64,000 bases of DNA from Patiria miniata (Eukaryota; Echinodermata; Asteroidea; Valvatida; Asterinidae): contig NW_024037069.1 of NCBI RefSeq assembly GCF_015706575.1, positions 35,733,315 through 35,797,314 of the forward strand, written 5' to 3'. Below are positions 49,001-57,545 of this stretch, piece after piece. The translations under genes were made by a program, and so were the position numbers. Every line of letters starts with the position of its first letter. Position 1 is the first letter of the stretch. The notes under the pieces are model-generated. The model was given only the letters and a program-made list of their open reading frames with translations. It made no database searches and was not told the origin of the DNA.

Positions 49001-51377
49001 CGTTATCGTGTACGGGAGAAGCGTCATGGAGGAGATACAGCGCCTACGCGAGGTGCTACAGAGATTTAGATTGGCTGGATTGAAGTTAAAGCCGAAAAAG
49101 TGCTTTCTCTTCAAGGAGACCGTGAAATATCTGGGACATGTGGTTTCACCAGCCGGAGTTTCCACTGACCCGGACAAAATCGAGGCTATTAAATCATGGC
49201 CTACCCCGACAGATGTGAAAGGAGTGCGAAGTTTCTTAGGACTTGCCTCCTACTATCGCAGATTTATTAAGGGATTTGCAGATGTGGCTCGCCCACTCCA
49301 CCGGCTCACAGAGAAGTCAAGGGAATTCCTTTGGGATGATAGCTGTGAGGTGGCATTCGTGACTCTGAAGAATCACTTACAGGAGGCGCCCATCTTGGCA
49401 TACCCGGACCCAACAGGTGACTTTGTACTGGACACGGACGCCAGCGGGGAAAGCATCGGAGCAGTCCTGTCACAGATACAAGAAGGAGAGGAACGGGTAA
49501 TCGCTTATGCGAGTAGGACTCTTTCCCGTCCTGAAAGAAACTACTGTGTGACTCGCCGAGAGCTTTTGGCGGTCGTCTTCTACCTCAAGCACTTTAAACA
49601 GTACTTGTATGGGAGAAAGATTACCATCCGTACTGATCATGCCGCATTACGCTGGCTGGTCAACTTCAAAGACCCGGAAGGACAGGTAGCCCGCTGGCTA
49701 CAAGTGATTGGAGAGTACAACTATGAGATCATTCACCGCCCAGGCAAGAAACATGGCAATGCGGACGGTTTGTCGCGCAAGCCTTGTAGTCAGTGTGGCC
49801 TGGCGGATGATGTTAAGACAGAGGTTGGAGCCAAAGCTGAAGTAACTGACGTTCTGTCAGGTGAAGACAGTGTAGTACGAGAGGAGAAAATGGTGACCAG
49901 GTTGTTGCAAATGGAACCAACCATAACATTGAAGGATATCGCCGAGGCCCAGCTCCGGGACCCCACACTTTGCGGGATTGTTAACTGCAAGACAGGATCA
50001 GAAGAACGTCCGGACTGGAGCTATGCTCAAGCACGAGGCATAGTGGGCAAGATATACTGGGGGCAATGGGAACGGTTGGAAATAAGGGACTCAGTGCTGT
50101 GCCGACGTTGGGAGTCGCATGATGGGCGAGATATTGAGTGGAAGGTGATCTTGCCACGAGAATACAGGGAGGTTGTCCTGGAGGAGCTACACGCAGGTGT
50201 GACCAGTGGACACTTTGGGGTGGAGCGTACACTGGCGAAAGTGAGGACCAGATATTATTGGGCTGGGATGGCGGCGGACGTAAGGTCATTTTGCCGAAGA
50301 TGCTTGAGGTGCGCCCAGCGGAAATCCCCGCCCAGGAAAAGGCGGGCACCTCTTCAACAACACCAGGTGGACATGCCCATGGACAGGGTTGCTTTGGACC
50401 TCGTTGGACCATTACCGGAAAGTGAAAGCGGAAACAAGTGGATCCTCGTAATAGGGGAATACTTCACAAAGTGGATGGAGTCATATGCCCTTCCGGACAG
50501 CACTGCGGAGACAGTGGCAAAGGCCTTCGTGGAGAATTTTGTGTGCAGATTCGGAGTTCCGCGCGAACTTCACTCAGACCAAGGAAGGAATTTTGAATCA
50601 GAAGTATTTGCAGAGATGTGCAAGATCCTTGGAATTGAGAAAACCCGAACAGTGGCCTACAACCCGAAATCTGACGGGCTTGTGGAGCGATTTAATCGGA
50701 CCTTACTAAACACTGTTTCAATGATGATAGACCCTACCAAGCACCAAAAGGATTGGGATAAACAGTTGGCGTTTGCTACATGTGCGTACCGGTCTGTTCC
50801 CCAGGAGTCAACAGGAGAGACTCCTAATATGCTCATGCTTGGAAGAGAAGTCAGGCTGCCAGTTGACCTTACCACGCAAACGATTGCAGTGGAGGGCAGG
50901 GGTCCCAATACGGACTATGGGGAAAACCTACGCCATCAAATGCAAACTGCCCACGACCGGGCGAGGCAGAAGCTTGGGACCAGTGCGAGACATCAGAAGA
51001 AGACATACGATAAGAGAACGGCAGGGACTGGTCTCGAGGAAGGCCAATTTGCATGGTTGTACGTCCATGCTAAGAAGAAGGGAGTTTCCCCCAAGCTAAC
51101 ATCTCGTTGGGAAGGCCCATATCTGATACTCACGAAATTGTCGGACGTAACTTACAGGATCCAGAAGAAGCCTAGGGGAAAGATGCAAGTAGTGCACTTT
51201 GATCGACTGAAACCCTACCAGGGCCCACAACTACAACCTTGGGAGCACCGCCCAAGGAAGGAGGTAGCAAATGAAGGCGTGACCCATGATGACCAGGCAG
51301 TACCGTTGTACGAGGCTAATAATCGAGATAAACCAGAGGTGACTCCAGTTCAGGATTCCATTGGGGTGGAAACTTAG
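46029..51377 (+). CDS. Gag-Pol polyprotein, single frame (1782 aa)
   Basis: Structural and replication proteins of the LTR element are encoded in one continuous frame, a layout known in several Ty3/gypsy lineages. In order: a predicted coiled coil (about 29-63), a Gag core (about 215-385) with WIDYREHFESC, a CCHC zinc knuckle (C466, C469, H474, C479) and a protease with DTG at 559-561. Reverse transcriptase follows with MPFGLCNAPATF and the YLDD catalytic motif at 988-991, then RNase H with its first Asp in TDASG near 1137. The integrase has an HHCC finger (H1388, H1395, C1422, C1425), a core D1457-D1517-E1553 and a GPY/F module at 1696-1698. The ATG lies 213 nt after the primer site. Overlapping frames on the other strand are shadows. 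Confidence 0.97.
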   Translation: MAKAKCLDEMSSKQRESTNTLTGERPVPILQEEIDLLRMEVQLKEDQLANSMREKERAETRLGQFLSQSPGSPEEEHHQRGWIHKRPERDDKEIEFKYDLTRDMETSGYGSMFGRVKQMQRTGTETGRNTSTPMRTMMKNKTYLPQPQSTAQTHPTTDRGGAMTPPVEGSPESVGATPTNDKHGDAKEGRPTSPSTPWPLKREERIQSSQEWQDRFGGKAKRPNIVPDRFSGKQPWIDYREHFESCRRVNGWNDEEAAAFLAASLQGSAVKILTNRQGEGQARRYKYTELIGLLDTRFGPGQMAENFLMELRNRRQGPKETLQELGEAVRELATLSYPELTEDSRDRLARGHFSDAIASQSIREGVFRSRPSSLNDAVRAALATENFERIEEQRCGKKDKKCRMGRDEEEYRDTIIADVVDHLKQYYKNMRDEQATKEKSPQPEKRRDTRIYHPRPRRIANPDDRCYGCQGKGHFAKDCTNPTTPARRRSGNGRQPTLRPKRRLGEHKGQLTMGSEVQQDKTHLNPDDKREIFAPLVVPKQGLYVQGEFRSVTIPFLVDTGTTDTIISEEVYYQIPTERRPPLEQDGIRVVQADGSVMETVGVANMDLRIGRTACPVRAVIAKVKTKGILGMDFLLPTGGTLDFNKCELLLHGEHIRCTTRWGTTLHARVVVAETTVIPPGHEALVQGRVTRDFESGDLGIIEPIEGGGELAQKGLILARTLVDPKEGVLALRLLNPGSRECMVRSGTTAGRLTPVVERDVLQAHAFEPGDENKDVHVPGHLEDLWKRSVENLDPCYHYAVARLLTDFADVFSEGDHDIGRNDWVKHHIDTGETRPVRQRPRRQPLCKQQEIDRQVQDLLKRGLITPSDSPWASNVVLVRKKDGSQRFCVDYRGLNETTIKDAYPVPRIDDTLDALSGARWFSTLDLASGYWQIELDEDAKQKSAFVVRGGLYSWRVMPFGLCNAPATFERLMERVVSGLQWETLLVYLDDVIVYGRSVMEEIQRLREVLQRFRLAGLKLKPKKCFLFKETVKYLGHVVSPAGVSTDPDKIEAIKSWPTPTDVKGVRSFLGLASYYRRFIKGFADVARPLHRLTEKSREFLWDDSCEVAFVTLKNHLQEAPILAYPDPTGDFVLDTDASGESIGAVLSQIQEGEERVIAYASRTLSRPERNYCVTRRELLAVVFYLKHFKQYLYGRKITIRTDHAALRWLVNFKDPEGQVARWLQVIGEYNYEIIHRPGKKHGNADGLSRKPCSQCGLADDVKTEVGAKAEVTDVLSGEDSVVREEKMVTRLLQMEPTITLKDIAEAQLRDPTLCGIVNCKTGSEERPDWSYAQARGIVGKIYWGQWERLEIRDSVLCRRWESHDGRDIEWKVILPREYREVVLEELHAGVTSGHFGVERTLAKVRTRYYWAGMAADVRSFCRRCLRCAQRKSPPRKRRAPLQQHQVDMPMDRVALDLVGPLPESESGNKWILVIGEYFTKWMESYALPDSTAETVAKAFVENFVCRFGVPRELHSDQGRNFESEVFAEMCKILGIEKTRTVAYNPKSDGLVERFNRTLLNTVSMMIDPTKHQKDWDKQLAFATCAYRSVPQESTGETPNMLMLGREVRLPVDLTTQTIAVEGRGPNTDYGENLRHQMQTAHDRARQKLGTSARHQKKTYDKRTAGTGLEEGQFAWLYVHAKKKGVSPKLTSRWEGPYLILTKLSDVTYRIQKKPRGKMQVVHFDRLKPYQGPQLQPWEHRPRKEVANEGVTHDDQAVPLYEANNRDKPEVTPVQDSIGVET

Positions 51378-51386
51378 AAGGAAGCT
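51373..51386 (+). repeat. 14-bp copy of the 3'-LTR-adjacent motif at the end of pol
   Basis: CTTAGAAGGAAGCT spans the pol stop codon and recurs exactly at 53005-53018, directly before the 3' LTR. It may be an old polypurine tract left upstream when extra sequence was added, or an internal second tract. Confidence 0.7.
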
Positions 51387-51600
51387 CCGAAGCTTCCAAC
51401 AACTTGGCCCCTGAACCACCAGTGATGGAGGATAGTGACCAGAACAACGGCACAGCGCTTCCGAGACGTAACCCAGCTAGGATACGGAAGTTACCTTGCC
51501 GTTTCCGATAGGATTGCCAAGAGAGAAAAAGAATAAGGACTGTAAATAGCTGCATGGAGAAAGCAGAACTAGAGTGTTTATATTTGATTGCAACTTATTT

Positions 51601-51629
51601 TGTGTTTTTGTGTGTTTTCCCCATTGCAG
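51601..51629 (+). promoter_or_regulatory. candidate splice acceptor before the zinc-finger ORF
   Basis: A T-rich tract ending TTTTCCCCATTGCAG lies 7 nt before the ATG of the downstream ORF. With the donor-like GTAAGTAT in the 5' LTR (45108) it could give a spliced subgenomic mRNA, as env-bearing gypsy elements are known to make. No transcript evidence is available here. Confidence 0.4.
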
Positions 51630-51636
51630 TCGAACA

Positions 51637-52575
51637 ATGGAGAAGCCCAGACGGCAGGAGAAGAGAACATTTGCCTGTGAGGAGTGTGAGGAGAAGTTCA
51701 ACCAGAGGAGGAGCCTCTACCGACACATGCAGATAGCGCATGGTCCAAAGTTGTATTGCTGGTGTTTGCAATGCGATTTCTATTGCAACAGGAAAGATAA
51801 CATGAGGAGGCACTACCGTCAGGAACATCCAAATCAACTTACTGAAGTGGAATCAATCTTGCTGGAGACGGAAACAGAAAGGAAGGACCGCAAACGCAAA
51901 GAGACAACATCAGGAGGGACAACACATCACCGTAACCCACCAAAGAGGGTTAGCAGCGCACATACCGAACGCGATCTTGGAGACGCCACCAGTTGGGAAG
52001 AGGTGGGAGAGATGCTGCGAAAGGAGAAACGGACGAGAGCACCGGCGGCTTGCAGCAAGTGCCCAGAGGAGCAACCGCACACGGAGGTGAAGCGAAGGAG
52101 AGTGGCTGACACGCCAGTGGAATCTCCTTGCACCGTCGAGGACTTTAGGCACGTCCTGGAGGAACCCTTGAATCTGACATGCCCCCAGGCGTCCAGTGCC
52201 CCTGCAGAAATCTCATTGTCACCTGCTTCTTTGTCGCTGGTGATAGAGGAAACAGCGACTCCTCGTGGGCCACCTAGGACAAGTGGCAAACCCCTGGCAT
52301 TGTTAGAGAGGATGCGCCAGGAAAAAGCAGAGGATGAAGCCAGCAGCCATCCCGAGGACTCGTCGGAAACCGAGTCACGCCCCAACGCGGAACCAAGAGA
52401 ACCGCAGTTTCGGCCGGTAGAACCAATGGCCCTACAAGATGTCCTCCGAGGTCACGTCACCAGAGTTACAGAAATTAGCACTCAGACAACCTTCCAGGAT
52501 GGGACCAAAGTCAGCGAAACCCGGGTAGAGCGAATCTACGAAGTCAACTTTGACCAGCTATTCGAGAAGAAATAG
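51637..52575 (+). CDS. C2H2 zinc-finger protein of the LTR element (312 aa)
   Basis: An accessory ORF sits where env-bearing relatives carry an envelope gene. Two fingers of the form C-X2-C-X12-H-X4-H lie at the N-terminus (C14, C17, H30, H35 and C43, C46, H59, H64). A basic segment RKDRKRKE may serve as a nuclear signal. The remainder is acidic and Ser/Pro/Glu-rich, contains PLNLT (codons at 52165-52179), which resembles the CtBP-binding PxDLS motif, and ends in a more ordered-looking segment, VERIYEVNFDQLFEKK. No signal peptide or membrane segment is seen, so it is not an envelope. I chose the ATG at 51637 because of the upstream acceptor-like site; the frame is open to another ATG at 51574. 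A DNA-binding or chromatin-targeting role is inferred. Capture from a host gene is possible. Confidence 0.85.
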   Translation: MEKPRRQEKRTFACEECEEKFNQRRSLYRHMQIAHGPKLYCWCLQCDFYCNRKDNMRRHYRQEHPNQLTEVESILLETETERKDRKRKETTSGGTTHHRNPPKRVSSAHTERDLGDATSWEEVGEMLRKEKRTRAPAACSKCPEEQPHTEVKRRRVADTPVESPCTVEDFRHVLEEPLNLTCPQASSAPAEISLSPASLSLVIEETATPRGPPRTSGKPLALLERMRQEKAEDEASSHPEDSSETESRPNAEPREPQFRPVEPMALQDVLRGHVTRVTEISTQTTFQDGTKVSETRVERIYEVNFDQLFEKK

Positions 52576-53019
52576 TCTTCAAGGCCAACCCTACCAGATG
52601 TTGCAGATCTTCGATTCCCACTTGTTTTGTTTTGTTGTTACTAGTTAAAAAGAAAAGAAATGTTTTTGTAGAATAGATTGTTCCCTAAAATTTGTTGGTC
52701 AGAGACTTGCCTCGTTTATATAACGTTTTGATAAACTAAATTTATGAGGAAACAGTGTCCTAAGTTATGAGACACCATGAGGCGACATGGGGCACTTGAT
52801 GTTAGTCCACTTAAATTATTGATGGCGAAAAAGTGAGATAATTTAGAGACGTCGCCATGTTGTGTTTAGAAGCCGATCATTTTGAATAAATAAGTTTTTA
52901 GTGTTACTAATTTTGCCCTGCTAATTTTCTTTGTGCATAATTAAGTAGCAATTGCTAATGTTTGTAGTGATTTGTGTCAGCTGATTCTGAACGGGACGTT
53001 CAGGCTTAGAAGGAAGCTG
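52576..53019 (+). other. 3' untranslated part of the LTR element with polypurine tract
   Basis: This stretch of about 440 bp has no ORF. It ends CTTAGAAGGAAGCTG just before the LTR; AGAAGGAAG at 53008-53016 is the likely but short plus-strand primer tract. Confidence 0.75.
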
Positions 53020-53883
53020 TGTAACATTTGAGCAATTGACATAATTTGTTTTGACATGGCGCGCCATAGAAAGCGGTAGACGCGCAATTAGTTTGTCGCC
53101 GCCAGCGGGCTAGTCAGTTGGTGAACGCTACTCGTGCGGGAAGGACCAACCAAGCTACCGGAGCGTCAATCCAAGGAGGCGAAAGGGCGTACTGCAGTAA
53201 GTATATGTGCCTACCTACCTTTAGCGTGGGGCATATAGCGGAGCCATAGGCGCGACTGTTGGCCGAACGCCTCGAGGGACGACGTACGCTAGCGAGCGTA
53301 CATCTACTGAGGCGTCGGTCCGAGCACTGAGGCGCAGAGCTGCTGTAGGTAGCGGTGGAGGCGTAAGGACTCATCGAGGAGTTACGTACTCCATATACAC
53401 CAGGCTCACGAGGAGCCTACCCCTTTGAGGCCCGAGGAGACGAGAGGCGTTGCCGAGGGAACAACTGTGCGCGACATTTAGAAGCTCATAAATGCGGCAC
53501 TTGCGTGGTGGATAAGTGCAAACTAGTGGCGGGAGGCGCTATACACTCACTAGAGGCGCTATAACACCCACTAGAGGCGCCATAACACTCCATTGAGGCG
53601 CTATTTAGGGCGTATACAAGTAAATCACTCTAATCATAATAATTGATCTAATTAAATAAATCAGTGAAACCTTCTTTCTTTTGTCATTGCGTCACAGTCA
53701 TTTGTACATGTTTGTCAGTCTGTATTGTCTGTCTGGAAGTCAGCGATCAGTGAGTAGACTGAGTATACGTGGTGGTATATTTCCAACCAAACGGACCTGC
53801 ACCTCGACGCTGTTAGGGTTACTCGCCTTACCCGCGAGTGTTCGCCGAGGACAACCGACCTGGCAATAGTTAAATCCGCCACA
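53020..53883 (+). repeat. 3' LTR (864 bp)
   Basis: It has the same length as the 5' LTR and is identical except at about three positions by eye. The copy of AATAAA lies at 53655-53660. It is followed by the target duplication ATAT and then host sequence starting CATGTCTTCTTG. Confidence 0.97.
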
Positions 53884-53887
53884 ATAT

Positions 53888-56800
53888 CATGTCTTCTTGA
53901 ATGGTTGCACCACCTATCAGGCTTAAGTCTTTAATAATTTAGCTCAAAATTGATTTTCTGTTGCCGTGTCTTGCTCTTCTCAGATTGAAGAGTTGATCGC
54001 TCCTCACAGGTATTAGTTCACAAGGACCTGACACTCTGATGTACTCTGCCATGTGAACCAGACTCTACTGGTACCAGACCACAGAGCTAATATAGCCGGC
54101 AAACCTTGAAAGGCAACAGTTTGGTGCTCCCCCCCCCTCCCCCTTCCCCCTTCAGCTCTCAAACCCACACAGCTCTCACCCCTCACTCCTTGAAGAAAGA
54201 TTAGACACTGCAGGAATGACCTGATGAAACAGCGGTAGACATGCAGACCGGCTCACAGGATATTAAAGTCACATCCTTCCATTGGCAATGTTCTTTGCTT
54301 TGACAATAATCTACAAGAGCAATCTCAGTTGAAGAGAGAGAGACACACATAGAGAGACGGGGCAAAAAAAGGAGAGAGCCGGGAATGAGCCAGCGGTAGA
54401 GCGAGTGTCATAGAACGTGAGTTGAGATGAGAGAGGGTTAAAAAAAATGGGGAGAATTGAAGAAAGCCTCGGAGCTGAAACACAGATCGGCAAAATGACT
54501 GGCGATGAACGGAGTCAAGCACCTGTTTTTCTTTCTTCAGTTGTGCCTTCCTAATAAGGCCACAACCTGTTTCCTGTCGCTCGCAAATGTTGACGGAGCG
54601 TTGACATTATTACCGTCGAAAATAGAAAAACATGTAGAAGCGTCGGGCTACTCTTTTTTTCCCAGTAGGAGCAATGAACGTGATGACCAGACAGTAGCTG
54701 GCGAATTCCTATTTGCCCAGATTGTGTAATGGAAAGTGATGAAATAAGTAATTTTCACTTGCCTCCATTTTGTCTTTGCAAAATCAGGAGGACGACACTC
54801 ACACCGTCAGGTTTTCATCATCAATTTCTGCAGACTCGTGTTATTTAACATAATGACTTGGAAAGATATTGCTTTTTCCCTAAATTTAAAGGAACCAAAA
54901 ATGGGGCTATGAATTTTAAAGCAGAGTGGTCTGTCATTGTACAAAGAAGGATCAACATTGTCTCAGAAACTCCTTCTCTACATTTGTCAAGCAATCAACT
55001 ATTTACAAATTTAGTCAAGTCATAGAAAATATTTTAAAAATGAAAGAAACAAAAGAAAAGCTAGATTGCTTAAAAATAAATTCTGTTTCTGAGTGAAGCT
55101 TTGAAATTTATGCTCTTTGTGAAATCGAAAATAAAGTCAAGCTTGGCTTGATGTAGGACACTGACCTTATCGTAGCATCAGGTGGCGGGGCACAAAACGA
55201 TGACAAATTTGATCCCGAGATTAAATGTTGGTCCATGTAACTGTACGCTGGTAAAACTGTGTGATTGTGATTGCTGATAATAAATTGGAGAATTAAGGCG
55301 ACCTAGATGTATTGATTAGATCTTGTTGAGTGTTTCAATCTGATGTAGATAGTTCGGTTTGCCCCCCCCCCCCCAAAAAAAAACCCGAAGATTGAAATGG
55401 GCAGACAAAATAAAATGTAGTTGTGGGAAATTTGGTAAGGCATGATTTGTGAACATGAATTCTATGTCTGTGGCAAATGTGATCAATTGAGACATATGTG
55501 TTACAGCAGATGATGAGGAAAAAAACTCCAAATGGAACTGATGGTGCAAATTCTGTCTACTTGACTAGGGGCCATATGTACGTGGGCCGAGACGATATGA
55601 CATTGGAATGGGTCATGTTTTGTGCCCAGGGCCCCCTTTAGTGGAACTTCTAAGAACAAAAAGTGTTGCTTACATAATAAAGGTACATTGGAGAATTTGC
55701 TCTGTTTTGTTCGCTTGCAGCAATAAAATTGCTTGTAATCTTAAGAAGAGTGCAACCGGTGCTATGCATGCAAGGGTGGATCCAGCCAAAGGTATTGTGT
55801 AGGGTTGGGGGGAATCGGCAAAGGGCCTTATTTGAGAAAATTTGGGGGGAGGGGGGTGGGCATTATGGTAAGGCGGGCAAGTATGGTTACTATACATTTT
55901 TGAGAAAACATTATGCACAATGTTCTGGGCCTCGTAACTGGATTCTGTTGCCAATGCACATCAAAAATGATGCGCACGGGCACACTTTTTTAAAACCACT
56001 TTCAATGATTATTTTCTTCAGAACGATACCATTTCAGGCAGAATAATTTCACAGGGTATTTAGTACCAGCAAGGTACTCAATAAATTGGAAGGTTTATTT
56101 CCGGCTTATGTTCCTACTTGCCTCTAATGTGACAAGCAACAAATCAACCTAACAATCTGATCAATGAATAAATATCCAAAACTCAGTACGATTCTAGTAA
56201 GAAGATGATATAAAGGGCGTCTGCTAAGAAAGTAACATTATACCGCGCACAATTACTAGTATTTCTAGTATTGTATGCAAGTTCATTTTGCCTGTTTTTA
56301 AATGACTATAGATTAAACTGTTTGTATTAAACTGATAACATCGCCTGACATCAACACTTCCTCACAGCCTTCTTAATTTATCTTATAAAAAATACAAGGT
56401 TATTGACCTTTTTGTGAGACTCTTTTTATAAAGGAATACCCTCAAACTGTCTTCTATTGACAAGTCTGTAAATTGTCCAACTCTTCGGTAAAAATAACAA
56501 CCTTTGTGGGAAACGTCTGACCGATAGGTGAAAAGCAAAACGTCAAGCATTGCAGATGGGGGTTGCCTGTAGAAACAGTTGCAGGTTTATGGGAACCGTT
56601 TCTTGTGTTAGGCTCCCTATCAGTGCTGACACGCTATAATAACAGTGCCGTCTCAATCCCATCATGCCTTGGGGTTGTTTGTCTACAATTGAAATCAATC
56701 CACCGCAGCTTCTGTCCTGAGCAGTATTAAATTCATGTAAGCAGCTCTTTCTTCTCTCCGTCCTTGTTTCTTATTCCTTTTCATTTCTATTTTAATTGCG

Positions 56801-57404
56801 CCATGAAGATGTACCCCTTGCGCTACCTTGCTTATCCAGCTACCCTTAAGGGGGGTATAAACTAACATGAAGGCATGTTAATGGATGCTTTAATCCGACT
56901 CCATGTTGGCAATTTAGCCGCAGAATGCCTGCTCGTCATTGGCTGTTTACATTTCACGTTCCTTTGTTACTTACTTGCGGTGCACTCTGATGTTTCAAAG
57001 TGCGGCATTAAACCTAAATGTTCTTGTCATGGTCAATATCTGTGCTGTTATAGTGGAGAACATGTATCTTGATGTAACTCTACCATCAACTTGTTCTAGG
57101 CAATCTAAAAGAAGAAAATGAAAGTCAAATTCGGATGAGCAGTTTTACTTTTAAGAAAAGGACTTTGTTCTTCCCAGTTGTTCCTTTAGCTTGAAGTGCT
57201 TTGGTTCCCCAAAGATGCTTAGAAAAATCGACTCTCGGAAAGTGGGTTCAAATCCTGTTTGTGGGATGCTTGTCATATTCTCTGTATTTAAAGTATATGT
57301 TGTGGTTTAATGTTCAGAAGTGTGCGTCAAATCAAATTTGTTACTTTTATCTTACTAATCCATTGTTTCTGGATAAGTTTTTTTGATGCATCTTGTAGGA
57401 TTAG
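53888..57404. other. non-coding stretch
   Basis: No gene supported. Present are a C-rich patch (54128-54150), a GA-rich patch (about 54330-54440) and a C run (55363-55374). A box-B-like GGTTCAAATCC lies at 57245-57255, preceded by CGGAAAGTG, and is similar to the SINE-like sequence 200 bp downstream. Confidence 0.5.
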
Positions 57405-57545
57405 GGTGTAACGCTTCCAGAAAGTCAGCTTATGGAAACTCAGCTCATGGAAAGAAAGTTTGAATCCTGCCAGATGAGGAACGTGTGTGTCCATAAGCAG
57501 GGCATTTAACCCAAATAGCTTGACCCCAGTAGTGTTTTCACCTCT
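57405..57545 (+). mobile_element. SINE-like remnant with box B
   Basis: GTTTGAATCCTGCC (57458) resembles a tRNA box B. It is followed by GTGTGTCC and AGGGCATTTAACCC, which match the start of the common SINE body (TGTGTCCTTGGGCAAGGCA...). A second box-B-like match at 57245 with a similar upstream sequence suggests two related heads. Both copies are decayed and the limits are approximate. Confidence 0.4.

Larger units (their letters stand above)
44931..53883 (+). mobile_element. Ty3/gypsy LTR retrotransposon with a zinc-finger ORF, looks whole
   Basis: This 8953-bp element is flanked by the 4-bp duplication ATAT (44927-44930, 53884-53887). In order it has a 5' LTR, a tRNA-Leu primer site, one Gag-Pol frame, a separate zinc-finger ORF in the env position, a short purine tract and a 3' LTR. 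The two 864-bp LTRs differ at about three positions, so insertion is very recent and possibly polymorphic. The coding frames look uninterrupted. The integrase with a GPY/F module and the PR-RT-RH-IN order place it in Ty3/gypsy (Metaviridae). The clade cannot be fixed by eye. It is clearly richer in GC than its surroundings. Confidence 0.97.
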
